This document shows, piece after piece, positions 8,691 to 17,956 of a DNA stretch of 64,000 nt. Location of the stretch: the NCBI RefSeq assembly GCF_024298885.1, contig NZ_CP101166.1, positions 2,108,001 to 2,172,000 of the forward strand, written 5' to 3'. The stretch's first letter is position 1. The number at the start of each line of letters is the position of its first letter. The position numbers and the translations under genes were made by a program. Origin of the DNA: Haloglomus halophilum (GTDB lineage Archaea > Halobacteriota > Halobacteria > Halobacteriales > Haloarculaceae). The notes beneath the pieces were generated by a model. The model searched no databases, was not told the DNA's origin, and worked only from the letters and a program-made list of their open reading frames with translations.

Positions 8691-8800
8691 GTGGTGACGA
8701 GCGATTCCGGGCCGCCACCTTTCAGCGCGTGAGTTGAACAGTGTCAAGCATCGACCGCGCTACAGTAGCACTGTTGGAAGAATAACACTCATTCCAGCAT

Positions 8801-8809
8801 ATTTATATT
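8801..8809 (+). promoter_or_regulatory. TATA box of the Lrp/AsnC gene
   Basis: ATTTATATT centred about 27 bases before the ATG at 8832, in a local AT-rich stretch. This spacing predicts transcription starting at or next to the start codon, so the mRNA is likely leaderless. Confidence 0.7.
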
Positions 8810-8831
8810 CAAATATTTAGTATCGAGTCGT

Positions 8832-9287
8832 ATGACGTACGAACATCTCGATACGAAGCTCGTTAATGCGTTAATCGGGAACGGACGGGCAAGTCTTCGC
8901 AGTCTCGCCGAGGAGCTGGACGTTTCGGTGACGACGGTCTCGAACCATCTGAACGACCTCGAGGAACGAGGTGTCATCACCGGATACAGCCCGATCGTCG
9001 AGTACGGCGAACTGGGGTACGACGTGACGGCGATTCTCCGACTCAAGGTCGAGGGAAGCGCGCTTCCCGATTTGACCGAGCGACTGCAGGGTCACAGACA
9101 GATGGTCTCGGTGTACGAGGTGACGGGCGAGTTCGATATCATCGGCATCGGCAAGTTCGAGGATACCGACGACATGAACGCGACGATCAAGGAACTCCTG
9201 GCCGACGCCGACATCAACGAATCGTCGACGGCGGTCGTCCTGAACACGCCCGCCGAGAACGAGCAGTTCGAGATCGAGATCGAGTGA
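8832..9287 (+). CDS. Lrp/AsnC family transcriptional regulator
   Basis: 151 residues. Residues 5-60 are the winged helix-turn-helix ([20 protein letters not shown], recognition helix [19 protein letters not shown]). Residues 70-145 form the RAM ligand-binding and oligomerisation domain ([14 protein letters not shown] to VVLNT), including the [16 protein letters not shown] strand pair. Such proteins form dimers to octamers and sense amino acids. It stands alone with its own strong TATA box. The most likely role is global or amino-acid-linked regulation; the ligand cannot be read from sequence. Confidence 0.92.
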   Translation: MTYEHLDTKLVNALIGNGRASLRSLAEELDVSVTTVSNHLNDLEERGVITGYSPIVEYGELGYDVTAILRLKVEGSALPDLTERLQGHRQMVSVYEVTGEFDIIGIGKFEDTDDMNATIKELLADADINESSTAVVLNTPAENEQFEIEIE

Positions 9288-9531
9288 ACGACGGCAGTCT
9301 ACAGCCCCGAACAGCGGCGACGATCCGGTCGAGATAGCCGAATCCACGACTATTTACGTCGTGGTCGTCAGGTACCAGCCAACCGAAACACGCGTTGTCC
9401 CCGGGCCGGCCGTGTCCCCCGGCTATATCGACTGTCGTCTCTACTGACGATCGTCGACGCCAGGTTCACACCGGCTCTCCTTCACGGGCGCACTCTCTCG
9501 AGTTCTGGGATCACTCTGATCGGAACTACCT
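9288..9531. other. intergenic, no gene seen
   Basis: 244 bases between the Lrp-like gene and RNase J. A TATA-like CTATTTACG lies at 9350-9358, too far for a leaderless RNase J transcript, so either a long leader exists or the real promoter is nearer and weak. Confidence 0.35.
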
Positions 9532-10881
9532 ATGGAAATCGAAATCGCGACGATCGGCGGCTACGAGGAGGTCGGCCGGCAGATGACTGCCGTGCGGGCC
9601 GGTGACGACATCGTCATCTTCGACATGGGGCTGAACCTGTCGAAGGTCCTCATCCACGACAACATCCGGACCGAACAGATGCACAGCCTGGACCTCATCG
9701 ACATGGGGGCCATCCCGGACGATCGCGTCATGTCCGACCTCAAGGGGGACGTGCAGGCTATCGTACCCACGCACGGCCACCTCGACCACATCGGCGCCAT
9801 CTCCAAGCTCGCGCATCGCTACGACGCGCCCATCGTGGCGACGCCGTTCACCATCGAGCTCGTCCGGGAGGAGATCCGCGACGAGAGCAAGTTCGAGGTC
9901 GAGAACGACCTGATCGAGATGGACGCGGGCGAGCGGATGTCCATCGGCGATTCGGGCAACGTCGACCTGGAGTTCGTCAACGTCACCCACTCCATCATCG
10001 ACGCCATCAACCCGGTCCTCCACACGCCCGAGGGGGCCGTGGTCTACGGGCTGGACAAGCGGATGGACCACACCCCCGTCATCGGTGACCCCATCGACAT
10101 GGAGCGGTTCCGCGAGATCGGCCACGAGGGCGAGGGCGTCCTCTGCTATATCGAGGACTGCACGAACGCGAACAAGAAGGGCCGAACGCCCTCCGAATCG
10201 GTGGCCCGGCGCCACCTGAAGGACGTGATGACTTCCATCGAGGACTACGACGGCGGCATCGTCGCCACCACGTTCTCCAGTCATATCGCCCGCGTGAAGA
10301 GTCTCGTCGAGTTCGCCGAGGATATCGGCCGCCAGCCGGTCCTGCTGGGCCGCTCGATGGAGCAGTACTCCGGCACAGCCGAGCGGATCGGCGCTGCCGA
10401 GTTCCCGGAGGACCTCGGGATGTACGGCCACCGTAATTCGGTCGACAGTACGTTCAAGCGAATCATGAACGAAGGCAAGGAGAAGTACCTCCCCGTCGTG
10501 ACAGGCCACCAGGGCGAGCCCCGTGCGATGCTCACCCGAATGGGCCGCGGCGAGACCCCCTACGAACTGGACCAGGGCGACAAGGTGCTGTTCTCGGCTC
10601 GCGTCATCCCCGAACCCACGAACGAGGGCCAGCGCTACCAGTCCGAGCAGCTGCTGCGGATGCAGGGGGCCCGCATCTACGACGATATCCACGTCTCCGG
10701 CCACCTCTCACAGGAGGGCCACTACGCGATGCTGGACGCGCTCCAGCCACAGCACGTCATCCCGGCTCACCAGAACACGAAGGGGTACTCGGGGTATGTC
10801 GAGCTGGCGTCGAGCCAGGGCTACAAGGTCGGCCGCGACCTCCACGTCACCGCGAACGGCAACACCATCCAGCTGGTCTGA
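9532..10881 (+). CDS. rnj: ribonuclease J (archaeal beta-CASP exonuclease)
   Basis: 449 residues. The metallo-beta-lactamase core shows H81-G-H-L-D-H86, followed by the later His in NVTHSIIDA and Asp in LDKRMDHTP. The beta-CASP part carries [11 protein letters not shown] and the terminal [20 protein letters not shown] and [10 protein letters not shown] motifs. This is the archaeal RNase J type, a 5'-3' exoribonuclease in RNA turnover and 5'-end processing. Length and N-terminus [19 protein letters not shown] fit haloarchaeal orthologues. It stands alone between unrelated genes and shows no odd features. Confidence 0.95.
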   Translation: MEIEIATIGGYEEVGRQMTAVRAGDDIVIFDMGLNLSKVLIHDNIRTEQMHSLDLIDMGAIPDDRVMSDLKGDVQAIVPTHGHLDHIGAISKLAHRYDAPIVATPFTIELVREEIRDESKFEVENDLIEMDAGERMSIGDSGNVDLEFVNVTHSIIDAINPVLHTPEGAVVYGLDKRMDHTPVIGDPIDMERFREIGHEGEGVLCYIEDCTNANKKGRTPSESVARRHLKDVMTSIEDYDGGIVATTFSSHIARVKSLVEFAEDIGRQPVLLGRSMEQYSGTAERIGAAEFPEDLGMYGHRNSVDSTFKRIMNEGKEKYLPVVTGHQGEPRAMLTRMGRGETPYELDQGDKVLFSARVIPEPTNEGQRYQSEQLLRMQGARIYDDIHVSGHLSQEGHYAMLDALQPQHVIPAHQNTKGYSGYVELASSQGYKVGRDLHVTANGNTIQLV

Positions 10882-11028
10882 TCGGGAGACCTCGGCACTG
10901 GTCGTGAACGGTACTACTGGGTCCACATATCGGTCGCGTTTTACTGAGTCCCTGTATAGCCGCTCAGATGCCCCGGGAGTTCGTCCCCGAATACGGCCTC
11001 GAGCCGAGGGATTACGTTGAAGCACTCA

Positions 11029-11871
11029 TCAGGTCAGGAACTCCACCGTCCGCTCGGTGAACGTCTCCGGGCGGTCCTCCGGCACCCAGTGGACGGCCTC
11101 CTCCAGCCCGACCAGCTCGCAGCTGTCGATGTCCGACTCCAGGCGCTCGGCCCACTCTACCGGCTGGAACTCGTCCTCGAGCCCCCACAGGAGCAGCGTG
11201 TCCGCGGTGACGTTCGTGGGGTCGACCTCGGTCGTGTGACTGGTGTTCGTCGCGACGGCGTTGCGGACGATCGACGTGACGCCTTCCTCCGAGTTCCAGG
11301 GCGCTTTCATACCCTCGAGGAACGCCTCGTCGTGGTCGTCGCCCCACAGCGTCTGCCGGAAGAGCCCGTCGAGCATCCCCTGCACGTCGGCCGGGGAGTT
11401 GTCCCGGGCCGACTCCGGGAGCCCGAGGTCGGTGATGGTCTGGATGGGCCAGGAGTCGTACGCCACGGAGTTCGACAGCACCAGCCGGTCGACGGCGTCG
11501 GGCTGGTGGCAGGCGTAGCGGAGGAACACCCCCCCGCCGAGGTCGTGGCCGACCAGCGACACCGTGTCGAAGCCGAAGGTGTCGAGCAGGTCGTCGAGCA
11601 TCTCCTCCTGGGCCCGGAGCGACCGGTCGAAGCCGTCGTGCATCGCCGACTGCCCGTAGCCGAGCATGTCCACGGCGATGGCGTGGCGGTGCTCGGCGAC
11701 CGCGGGCAGGATGTGCCGCCAGAGGTACGAGTTCGTCGGGATACCGTGCATGAACACGACTGGGTCCCCGTTACCCTCGCCCGCCTCGTAGTACGCCACG
11801 TCGAGGTCGTGATCATCGACGGTGACCGATGTCGAGTCCTGTGCTGCTGTCCATTCGGCGTAGGATTTCAT
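11029..11871 (-). CDS. alpha/beta hydrolase, haloalkane dehalogenase / epoxide hydrolase-like
   Basis: 280 residues of the alpha/beta hydrolase fold. The oxyanion-hole region is FMHGIPTNSYLWRHIL. The nucleophile elbow is GHDLGGGV with Asp110 in place of Ser, the mark of haloalkane dehalogenases and epoxide hydrolases rather than esterases. The general-base His is in EAVHWVPEDRPE and an acid in LLWGLEDEFQP. This predicts hydrolysis through an alkyl-enzyme ester. It is a cytoplasmic, single-gene unit. Which substrate class it prefers cannot be decided without structural data on its cap domain. Confidence 0.85.
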   Translation of the reverse strand: MKSYAEWTAAQDSTSVTVDDHDLDVAYYEAGEGNGDPVVFMHGIPTNSYLWRHILPAVAEHRHAIAVDMLGYGQSAMHDGFDRSLRAQEEMLDDLLDTFGFDTVSLVGHDLGGGVFLRYACHQPDAVDRLVLSNSVAYDSWPIQTITDLGLPESARDNSPADVQGMLDGLFRQTLWGDDHDEAFLEGMKAPWNSEEGVTSIVRNAVATNTSHTTEVDPTNVTADTLLLWGLEDEFQPVEWAERLESDIDSCELVGLEEAVHWVPEDRPETFTERTVEFLT

Positions 11872-11970
11872 TGTGGAATCCCTCTGGCGTACCCTGCACC
11901 CGGAGGCGAAAACGGCTGCTGCCTATGACCATAGGTAGCGTGGGTCGAAGGCGTAGCGAGCGGCACTGGT

Positions 11971-12684
11971 TCAATCGACAGTGGCGTGTCGGTCACCGCC
12001 GAAGAGCCCGTCCATCACCCTCGCCTGCGCGGCCCTGATGTGCTGACTGAACGTCGGCTGGGTGATGCCCAGTGCGTCCGCACACTCCTCGGCACTGCTC
12101 TCCCGGGGCCAGCAGAAGTAGCCGCTCAGGTACGCCGTCCGAAGCACCTCGAGCTGTTTGTCCGTGAGTCGGTCGGCCAGGGCCGCCCGGGCTCCACGAC
12201 TGGTCCGAACCGGGACAGTCCCGTCGGCGTCGCGGCAGGCAAGGAGTTCGGATTCGGGATGTGCATCCTGGAACCGCTCGACGACCGTCCGCGTGTCGAC
12301 GTGGGCCGGGACATCCGCGACGACGTGACCGACACCGCAGTCCGCCGAGACGGATCGGGCAACGGCACCCGTGTCGGCCAGCGTCGTCGTCACACAGGCC
12401 CCGGAGACGATGAACTCGAACAGCGCCTCGTCGACGCCCCGACCGACGATCCGCACGTCGGCGATGCCGTCGGCCGCCTCGGCCATCGACAGCACGCGGT
12501 CGGGAGCGACGTCCTCGATGGTGAAGTACTCCAGTAGCCGCCCATCCGACCGGTTGACGAAGTGCTCCAGCGTGACCCGGCAGCCGACGGCGTCCGATGC
12601 CTCGACGAAGAAACAGCCCCTGTCGCGTGTCTGGAGTTCGAGCTCCACGTTCCGGCCAGTCGCTTCCGTGCTAGCTGTTCCCAT
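11971..12684 (-). CDS. bat-type (bacterioopsin-activator-like) HTH10 regulator
   Basis: 237 residues. The N-terminal 150 residues (NVELELQTRDRGCFFVEASD, CRVTLEHFVNRSDGRLLEYF) fit the sensor part of haloarchaeal bat-like regulators. The C-terminus carries the HTH-10 domain: LTDKQLEVLRTAYLSGYFCW, then ECADALGITQPTFSQHIRAA. The ATG at 12684 places the first strand properly; an in-frame ATG at 12771 would add a Met/Ala-rich segment without support. Target genes are unknown; the hydrolase upstream on the same strand (11029-11871) starts 99 bases after its stop and is a candidate. Confidence 0.82.
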   Translation of the reverse strand: MGTASTEATGRNVELELQTRDRGCFFVEASDAVGCRVTLEHFVNRSDGRLLEYFTIEDVAPDRVLSMAEAADGIADVRIVGRGVDEALFEFIVSGACVTTTLADTGAVARSVSADCGVGHVVADVPAHVDTRTVVERFQDAHPESELLACRDADGTVPVRTSRGARAALADRLTDKQLEVLRTAYLSGYFCWPRESSAEECADALGITQPTFSQHIRAAQARVMDGLFGGDRHATVD

Positions 12685-12777
12685 GTTTACCGCTGGCACC
12701 ATCACGGGCATAACGGTACTGGGGTCGAACGCCCGGGATGCAAGAGCGCGCCTCGCCCCCGAGAGAGTCACCGAGAC

Positions 12778-14077
12778 TCAGGTGGTGTCCTCGGCCACCG
12801 AGGTGTCGTTCTCCGTCCCGTCTCCATCCCAGCGTCGCCGGAGCAGGAACGGGACTGCGGCGTAGACCCGCGCGTTGTTGAGGATATCCTGACGGGTGAT
12901 GTACTCGTCGGGACCGTGAGCCGACCCCGTTCCGAATCCCAACTCGACCGTCGGAACGCCGGCGTGACGGAGCGTCTTCGCGTCACCGCCACCGGTGGCA
13001 CTCCGGCGGTGGACCCTGGCGTCGGTGACCCGCCGGACGGACTCGACCGTCGCCGAGACGATCGACCCGTCCACGGGTTCGTAGCTCCCCTGGCTCCAGG
13101 ACAGGTCGGTGATCGTGACAGCATCGTGTCCGTGGACGCAGTCCCGGATACGCCCCAGTACGCGTTCCGTCGACACGCCGGCGGTGACGCCGATGTCCAC
13201 CTCGGCGGTCGCGGTCGTCGGAACCGAATTGACGGCTGTTCCCCCTTCGAGTGTTCCGAGGTTCAGGGTCGGGAACTCGAACAGGTTCCGGGCCGCATCG
13301 GCGCCCGCCTCCGGCGCGTAGAAATCGACCGACTCGTCGACGATCCGCTCGACTGCCGCCGGCAACTGCAGTGGCTCGCCGGCGAGCATCGTCCGGAGCG
13401 ACTCGACGGCATCGTAGACCCGGTCGATGGCATTCGTCCCCAGCATCGGCCGGGACCCGTGTGCGCCGACGCCTGTCGCCTCGAGCGTCAGCCAGATGCT
13501 CCCTCGGTCGGCGACGGTGACCGAACACCGGTCGTTCCGAGCGGTCGTCTCCCCGATGACGCAGGCCGCTGGGTCGAACGACTCCCGGTCGAGCAGCGTC
13601 TCCAGCCCCGCATCGCCCCCGGTCTCCTCGTCACTCACCAGTGCCAGCTCCAGTGGAACCGGGGGGTGGTGTCCGTCTCGGCGAACGCGGCGACGGCCAG
13701 CAGCATCGACGCGACGGCACCCTTCATATCCGTCGCGCCGCGCCCGTACAGCCGGTCGTCGACGCGCTCGCCGAGCGGGTCGTGCTGCCACTCGTGCTCG
13801 TCGAACGGAACGGTGTCGAGATGGCCGTTGAGACAGAGCGCCTGATTGCTGTCCCCCGAGATTCGGGCGAGCAGGTTCGGTTTCGCCGGGTCACCGACCA
13901 CCCGCTCGGTCCGGACGGCTGTGGGGAGCCACTCCTCGACGAGGTCGACGAGGGCAGCGGTCTCGCCCGGGGGGTCGCCGTATCGACTCCGACCAGTCGC
14001 GTGGCCAGTTCCAGCGCCTCCGAGCCACGGTTCCGGACGTGCCGGTCGACGTCGTTCAGCGCTGGGGGATTCGCCAT
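12778..14077 (-). pseudogene. M20-family peptidase/deacylase (ArgE/DapE/ACY1-like), two frameshifts
   Basis: Three frames on the minus strand together encode one M20 metallopeptidase. The start is MANPPALNDVDRHV at 14077; the frame breaks at a C6 run (13969-13974 as G6 on the plus strand) and the next frame gives GETAALVDLVEEWLP, NGHLDTVPF and YGRGATDMKG. It breaks again at a second C6 run (13661-13666) and continues PLELALVSDEETGG to GFGTGSAHGPDEYI. Adding one C at each run restores a single frame, TPPGE and TPPVPLE. Metal ligands (GHLD, TDMKG, DEETGG, late SAHGPDE) are all kept. Either a recent pseudogene or two homopolymer sequencing errors in an active gene; identical lesion type favours the latter. 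Confidence 0.85.
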
Positions 14078-14221
14078 GCCTCGGCCGTTCTCGTGCCTGG
14101 ACAAACGGCTATCCCGTGCGTGCGCCTCACACACAGTCCCCCTGGGAACTAATCAGCCGTCCGGTGTCCGAACGGGTATGAGCCACCCCTCCGGACCCCA
14201 GATGGCACCCCCGTTCCAGCC

Positions 14222-14881
14222 GTGACGACCGACGAGATGGCGGCCGTCGACCGTGTCGCCGTCGACGGGTTCGGCCTCGCGTTGCTCTCGATGATGGAGA
14301 ACGCCGGCCGTGGCCTCGTCGAACGGTCGGGCATCGGTCCCGACGACCGCGTCGTCGTGCTGGCCGGGGCGGGAGGGAACGGCGGCGGCGGACTGGTCGC
14401 CGCGCGGCATCTCCACAACCGTGGCGTGGCGGTGTCGGTGGTACTCGACAGGTCGCCGGCGGGACTCTCGGGAGCCGCCGCTCGCCAGTGGGGCGTGCTG
14501 GACCGCGCCGGCGTCGCCTACACGGTCGGCCCACCGCTCCCCGATACCGACGTGGTGCTGGACGCCTTGCTGGGGTACGGGCTGCAGGGTGCGCCGCGCG
14601 GCACGGCAGCGGAGATCATCGAAGCGGCTCCCGAAGGGGGTGCCGTCGTCTCACTCGACGTGCCGTCGGGGGTCGATGCCACGACCGGTGAGCGACCCGG
14701 TGTCGCGGTTCGTCCCGACCGTGTCGTCACGCTCGCACTACCGAAGACGGGTCTGCAGGCGGTGGACTGCGACCTCTACTGTGTCGACCTCGGTATCCCG
14801 GACGCGGTGTTCCACGAGGCCGGCCTCGACTACGCCCGTCCCTTCGACGACGCCACCACAGTGGCAGTCGAGCGAGTGTAG
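14222..14881 (+). CDS. nnrE: NAD(P)H-hydrate epimerase (YjeF N-terminal domain)
   Basis: 219 residues forming only the YjeF_N Rossmann-like domain. It begins TTDEMAAVDRVAVD and has the phosphate-binding VVLAGAGGNGGGGLVAARHL, catalytic Asp in DVVLDALLGYGL, and VVSLDVPSGVDATTG. The enzyme epimerises R-NAD(P)HX to the S form for repair of damaged cofactor. In most archaea it is fused to the ADP-dependent dehydratase domain; here that domain is absent. The best start is GTG at 14222, because the conserved TTDxM begins at codon 2 and no upstream ATG is in frame. It follows the M20 locus divergently. Confidence 0.85.
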   Translation: MTTDEMAAVDRVAVDGFGLALLSMMENAGRGLVERSGIGPDDRVVVLAGAGGNGGGGLVAARHLHNRGVAVSVVLDRSPAGLSGAAARQWGVLDRAGVAYTVGPPLPDTDVVLDALLGYGLQGAPRGTAAEIIEAAPEGGAVVSLDVPSGVDATTGERPGVAVRPDRVVTLALPKTGLQAVDCDLYCVDLGIPDAVFHEAGLDYARPFDDATTVAVERV

Positions 14882-14931
14882 GCCGGCCGTGTTGCACGAC
14901 CCGGTGACCGACGCCCCTCGGGGAGCGCTGG

Positions 14932-15534
14932 TCAGAGCAGGGCCGGGTCGACCTGGCGGCCGACGAGGAGCAGGCTCGCCACCAGCATCGCGACGGCGAC
15001 CGGGACGAGCAGCTGGAACCCCGTGACGAGGGTTGCGCTGGCCTGGATGCCGACCACGAGGAGGATCGTCGGCCCACAGCAGGCCGCGCCGGACAGCAGG
15101 GCCGGGAGGCCCGCGAGGATGCCCGTCGAGGACTCGAGCCCACAGGCCCGGGGCTGGATCAGCCCGAGGTAGGTGAGCGCGACGTTCGCTCCCACGAGTC
15201 CGGCGAGGAACAGCGCCAAGAGCAGGTTGAGCGGTGACAGGAGGTAGGTGACTGGGCCGACAGTCACGACCGCGATCGCCCCGAACCGGAAGAAGCCGAG
15301 GCCGGTGAGCGCCCGCGAGAGGTCGTCCGCAACCCGGACCGTGAGCGCGCCGCCGCTCCCGAAGAGGGCAAGATCGCCGACCGTGGCCAGGTACACCACG
15401 AGATAGCCCACCGTCGCGAGGAGGAACACGGCGCTGGAATCCCACCGGCCTGCCGCCGCCCGCAGCGCGGCGGCTGTCCCGGCCAGCGCCCCCTCGTCAC
15501 CTGTGACCGCCGGGGTGGGATCAGTCGCTGGCAT
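14932..15534 (-). CDS. polytopic membrane protein with Cys-Cys-Gly-Pro helix
   Basis: 200 residues with about five hydrophobic segments after an Ala-rich cytoplasmic start. Unusual features are C131 in RACGLESS and the vicinal C152-C153 in SGAACCGPTILLVVG. A vicinal Cys pair at the start of a membrane helix recalls mercuric-ion transporters such as MerT and some thiol-redox membrane proteins. The start overlaps the stop of the upstream DUF3179 lipoprotein (15521), so the two form an operon. Function is unknown; a role in thiol or metal handling with DUF3179 is an inference. Confidence 0.6.
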   Translation of the reverse strand: MPATDPTPAVTGDEGALAGTAAALRAAAGRWDSSAVFLLATVGYLVVYLATVGDLALFGSGGALTVRVADDLSRALTGLGFFRFGAIAVVTVGPVTYLLSPLNLLLALFLAGLVGANVALTYLGLIQPRACGLESSTGILAGLPALLSGAACCGPTILLVVGIQASATLVTGFQLLVPVAVAMLVASLLLVGRQVDPALL

Positions 15535-16633
15535 ACAGGTTCGTCTCCGGGTAGAAGCCGCTCCACGCGAACCACATCGCGTCGAACGCCAGCGTCCGCT
15601 CCAGTGGAAGCGCCGCCGGTCGGTGCGCGGTTCCGGACGCGTCGACGACCTGCCCGTCCCGGTGCTCGAACTGACGGCCCTCGGGGTTGCGGTAGACGTA
15701 TCCCGTGTCGAGGGCGGGGTCGTGGACCGCGAGGATCGGTTCGCCGCCCAGTTCCCCCGCGACGAGCCCCTGCGCTCGGAGCGTGTCCTTCTCGAACGCG
15801 GCCGCGCCCTCCGGCGTGCGGGTGCCGATGACGACCGTCTTCTCCTCGAGGCGGTCGTCGTCCGAGAAGGAGGTGAACATCGGGGAGCTCCCCGGGCGGT
15901 AGTACCCCCGCCGAGGGTTGTACGAACCGTACGGGTCCCGCTCGTAGTTCTTCGCGAACCCGGTGTCCCGCGAGAGAACCTCGGTTTCCGGATGCCGGTT
16001 CGACCACCGCTTCCAGGTGGTCCAGACGAGGCGGAACTCCTCCAGCGAGCGCGTCGTATACGAATCGTTCCACGGACCAGGAATTGCGGTGGCGAGTACC
16101 TGCGGCCACCATGTCTCGGTCGCCCGGTCGTACATGATGAGGTTGTTGTTGACCAGCCGCCCGGACACCCCGAACGTCGTCTCCCCGCGTTCGAACCCCA
16201 TCGCCGTGCCGGTCAGCGGGCAGTAGGTGACGCTCACCGGCTGCCCGTCGACGACATCGTTGCAGATCTCGTGGAGGACGAGAATCGACTGTGGGTACGC
16301 TTTTGCACCGCCATCCGTGACCAGTCCGAACACTGGATCGCCAGGATCGAGCCAGTTCGAAGCCTCGCCCGCGGAGATGAAGCTCGGGTCGTCGATCGAC
16401 GGGATGCCGTCCTTGGGTGGTCCTCCCGAGACTGCTTCGGACCGAAGCGAGGAGGGCTCCATCGGGAGTGGGAGATGGTCGGTCACTGTCGGCGGGCTGG
16501 TCCCGCCAGTTCCCCCGCTTGTCGTCGGGCGACCATCGACCCGTGCGCCGCCGGTACCCAACTCCGTGCATCCGGCCAGTGAGGCCGCACCGAGCGCCCC
16601 GAGGACGGCTCTGCGTGTTACCGGCCGTTTCAT
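15521..16633 (-). CDS. DUF3179 family secreted lipoprotein
   Basis: 370 residues. It opens with a Tat-like and lipobox signal, RRAVLGALGAASLAGC, giving a lipid-anchored extracellular protein. The DUF3179 core follows: GIPSIDDPSF, AYPQSILVLHEICNDVVDG, VTYCPLTGTAMGF, FGVSGRLVNNNLIMYDR and ETWWPQ. The family is widespread, extracellular and of unknown activity; a conserved Cys in the CPLxG loop and acidic residues suggest a metal or redox site. I chose ATG 16633, which precedes the twin Arg. The downstream Cys-Cys membrane protein overlaps by 14 bases. A cytoplasmic-looking paralogue lies at 21304-22257. Confidence 0.82.
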   Translation of the reverse strand: MKRPVTRRAVLGALGAASLAGCTELGTGGARVDGRPTTSGGTGGTSPPTVTDHLPLPMEPSSLRSEAVSGGPPKDGIPSIDDPSFISAGEASNWLDPGDPVFGLVTDGGAKAYPQSILVLHEICNDVVDGQPVSVTYCPLTGTAMGFERGETTFGVSGRLVNNNLIMYDRATETWWPQVLATAIPGPWNDSYTTRSLEEFRLVWTTWKRWSNRHPETEVLSRDTGFAKNYERDPYGSYNPRRGYYRPGSSPMFTSFSDDDRLEEKTVVIGTRTPEGAAAFEKDTLRAQGLVAGELGGEPILAVHDPALDTGYVYRNPEGRQFEHRDGQVVDASGTAHRPAALPLERTLAFDAMWFAWSGFYPETNLYASD

Positions 16634-16807
16634 AGTCTGTAGAACGGGTCGGAGCGACAAAAGCGCCCCCTAACCACATTGTAACCCGGTATCCAACTCG
16701 TGTCTTGTACGCTGTCGGCCGCTCGGTGGAGAACGTGTAGCTGTGTCCGAGTACCTCGTGTATTCGGGGATTTCCTGCCGCTTGCAGGCTCCGCTGCTGA
16801 ATCCCTG
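16634..16807. other. intergenic, no gene seen
   Basis: 174 bases between two leftward genes. A word CTGCTGAATCCCTG occurs at 16793-16806 and resembles the CTGCTGAAT words around the MITE-like unit at 56.3 kb, but a single copy without inverted partner is not evidence for an element. Confidence 0.3.
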
Positions 16808-17866
16808 TCAGGCTTTCCGTAGCTCCACCTCGAAGACGGTTCCTTCGGGCTCGTTGTCCCGTACGGAGATCTCCCCGTCGAACTTCTCGACCAGTTTCCC
16901 GACGAGGAAGAGACCGATACCCGTCCCTGCGCTGTCGAGTCCCTTCTGTCCCTTCCCGAAGATCTGCTCGCGCTGTGACTCGTCGATACCCGGACCGTTG
17001 TCGGCGACGCGGATCACGACCGTCTCGGGCCGTTCTTCACCGGATACCGTCACGCGAGCCACGTCCTTGTCGTTGTGCTGAACAGCGTTGTGGAACAGGT
17101 TCCGGAAGACCGAGCCGAGGAGACTGTTCGCGAGAACTGGCCCCGTTGGAATCCCCTCGAGCGTAATCTCCATGTCTCCGTGCCCCTGTCTCGCTGAGCG
17201 GGCCTCGCGCTCGACGATCGAGTCCACGTGGACCGGCTCCAGTTCGATATCGGCGTCCTCCTCGAGCACCTCGACGTAGTCCTTGACCGTCTCGGTGAGT
17301 TCGACCACGGCGTCGCTCTGGCGCAGGAGCCGGTCGACGATTGCGCCCCGCTCGTCATCATCGGCGTCCTCCAGTTCCCCGAGCAACCCCCTGATGACGG
17401 CCATGTCGTTCCGGATGTCGTGGCGAACGAGGCGGTTGACAACGGCCAACTCGCCGGCCAGCTGCTCGATCTCCTGCTCGTACTCGCGGATGGCGGAGAT
17501 GTCGCGAGCGATACCGAACACGTACGGCCCCTGGTCGGTCTCCGCGACGCGGGCGTGGATGTCGACCGGGATTCGTCTGCCGCTCTCGTCCACGAGGCAG
17601 GCCTGCGTCCCGTCGTCGAACCGCGAGAAGTGGACCGAGCCCTCCCCGACTGACTCTGCGAACTTCCCGACGTACTGTTCCATGTCCTCCGTCGGATGGA
17701 GCGCCTGGACGGGTTCACCGGCGATCTCCGAACGGTCGTAGCCCAGGAGTTCGAGGGCCCGGTCGTTGACATCGACGATCTTCCCCGACTGCATATCCAG
17801 GAAGAAGATGGCATCCGGAGCCGCCTCCATGAGAGTCCGGTACTTCAACTCGTCGTCGATCGACAT
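16808..17866 (-). CDS. PAS-domain sensor histidine kinase
   Basis: 352 residues. A PAS domain spans about 8-125 (LMEAAPDAIFFLDMQSGKIV to VFGIARDIS). The dimerisation helix holds the phospho-acceptor His149 in VNRLVRHDIRND, a haloarchaeal H-box variant. The ATPase domain has the N-box (NLFHNAVQHN, 257-265), G1 (DNGPGID, 289-295), F-like (QIFGKGQKG) and G2 (GTGIGLFLV, 314-322). No membrane segment is present, so it senses a cytoplasmic signal. No response regulator is adjacent, which is common in haloarchaea. All catalytic boxes are intact. Confidence 0.93.
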   Translation of the reverse strand: MSIDDELKYRTLMEAAPDAIFFLDMQSGKIVDVNDRALELLGYDRSEIAGEPVQALHPTEDMEQYVGKFAESVGEGSVHFSRFDDGTQACLVDESGRRIPVDIHARVAETDQGPYVFGIARDISAIREYEQEIEQLAGELAVVNRLVRHDIRNDMAVIRGLLGELEDADDDERGAIVDRLLRQSDAVVELTETVKDYVEVLEEDADIELEPVHVDSIVEREARSARQGHGDMEITLEGIPTGPVLANSLLGSVFRNLFHNAVQHNDKDVARVTVSGEERPETVVIRVADNGPGIDESQREQIFGKGQKGLDSAGTGIGLFLVGKLVEKFDGEISVRDNEPEGTVFEVELRKA

Positions 17867-17956
17867 ACCGTATCGTGGACTTCCGGATGTATCGGTGTTC
17901 CGCCGGTGTCCGGTGATTCAACCGGAGGAGCGAGCTCGGCTCCGCAGCCGTTCCGG

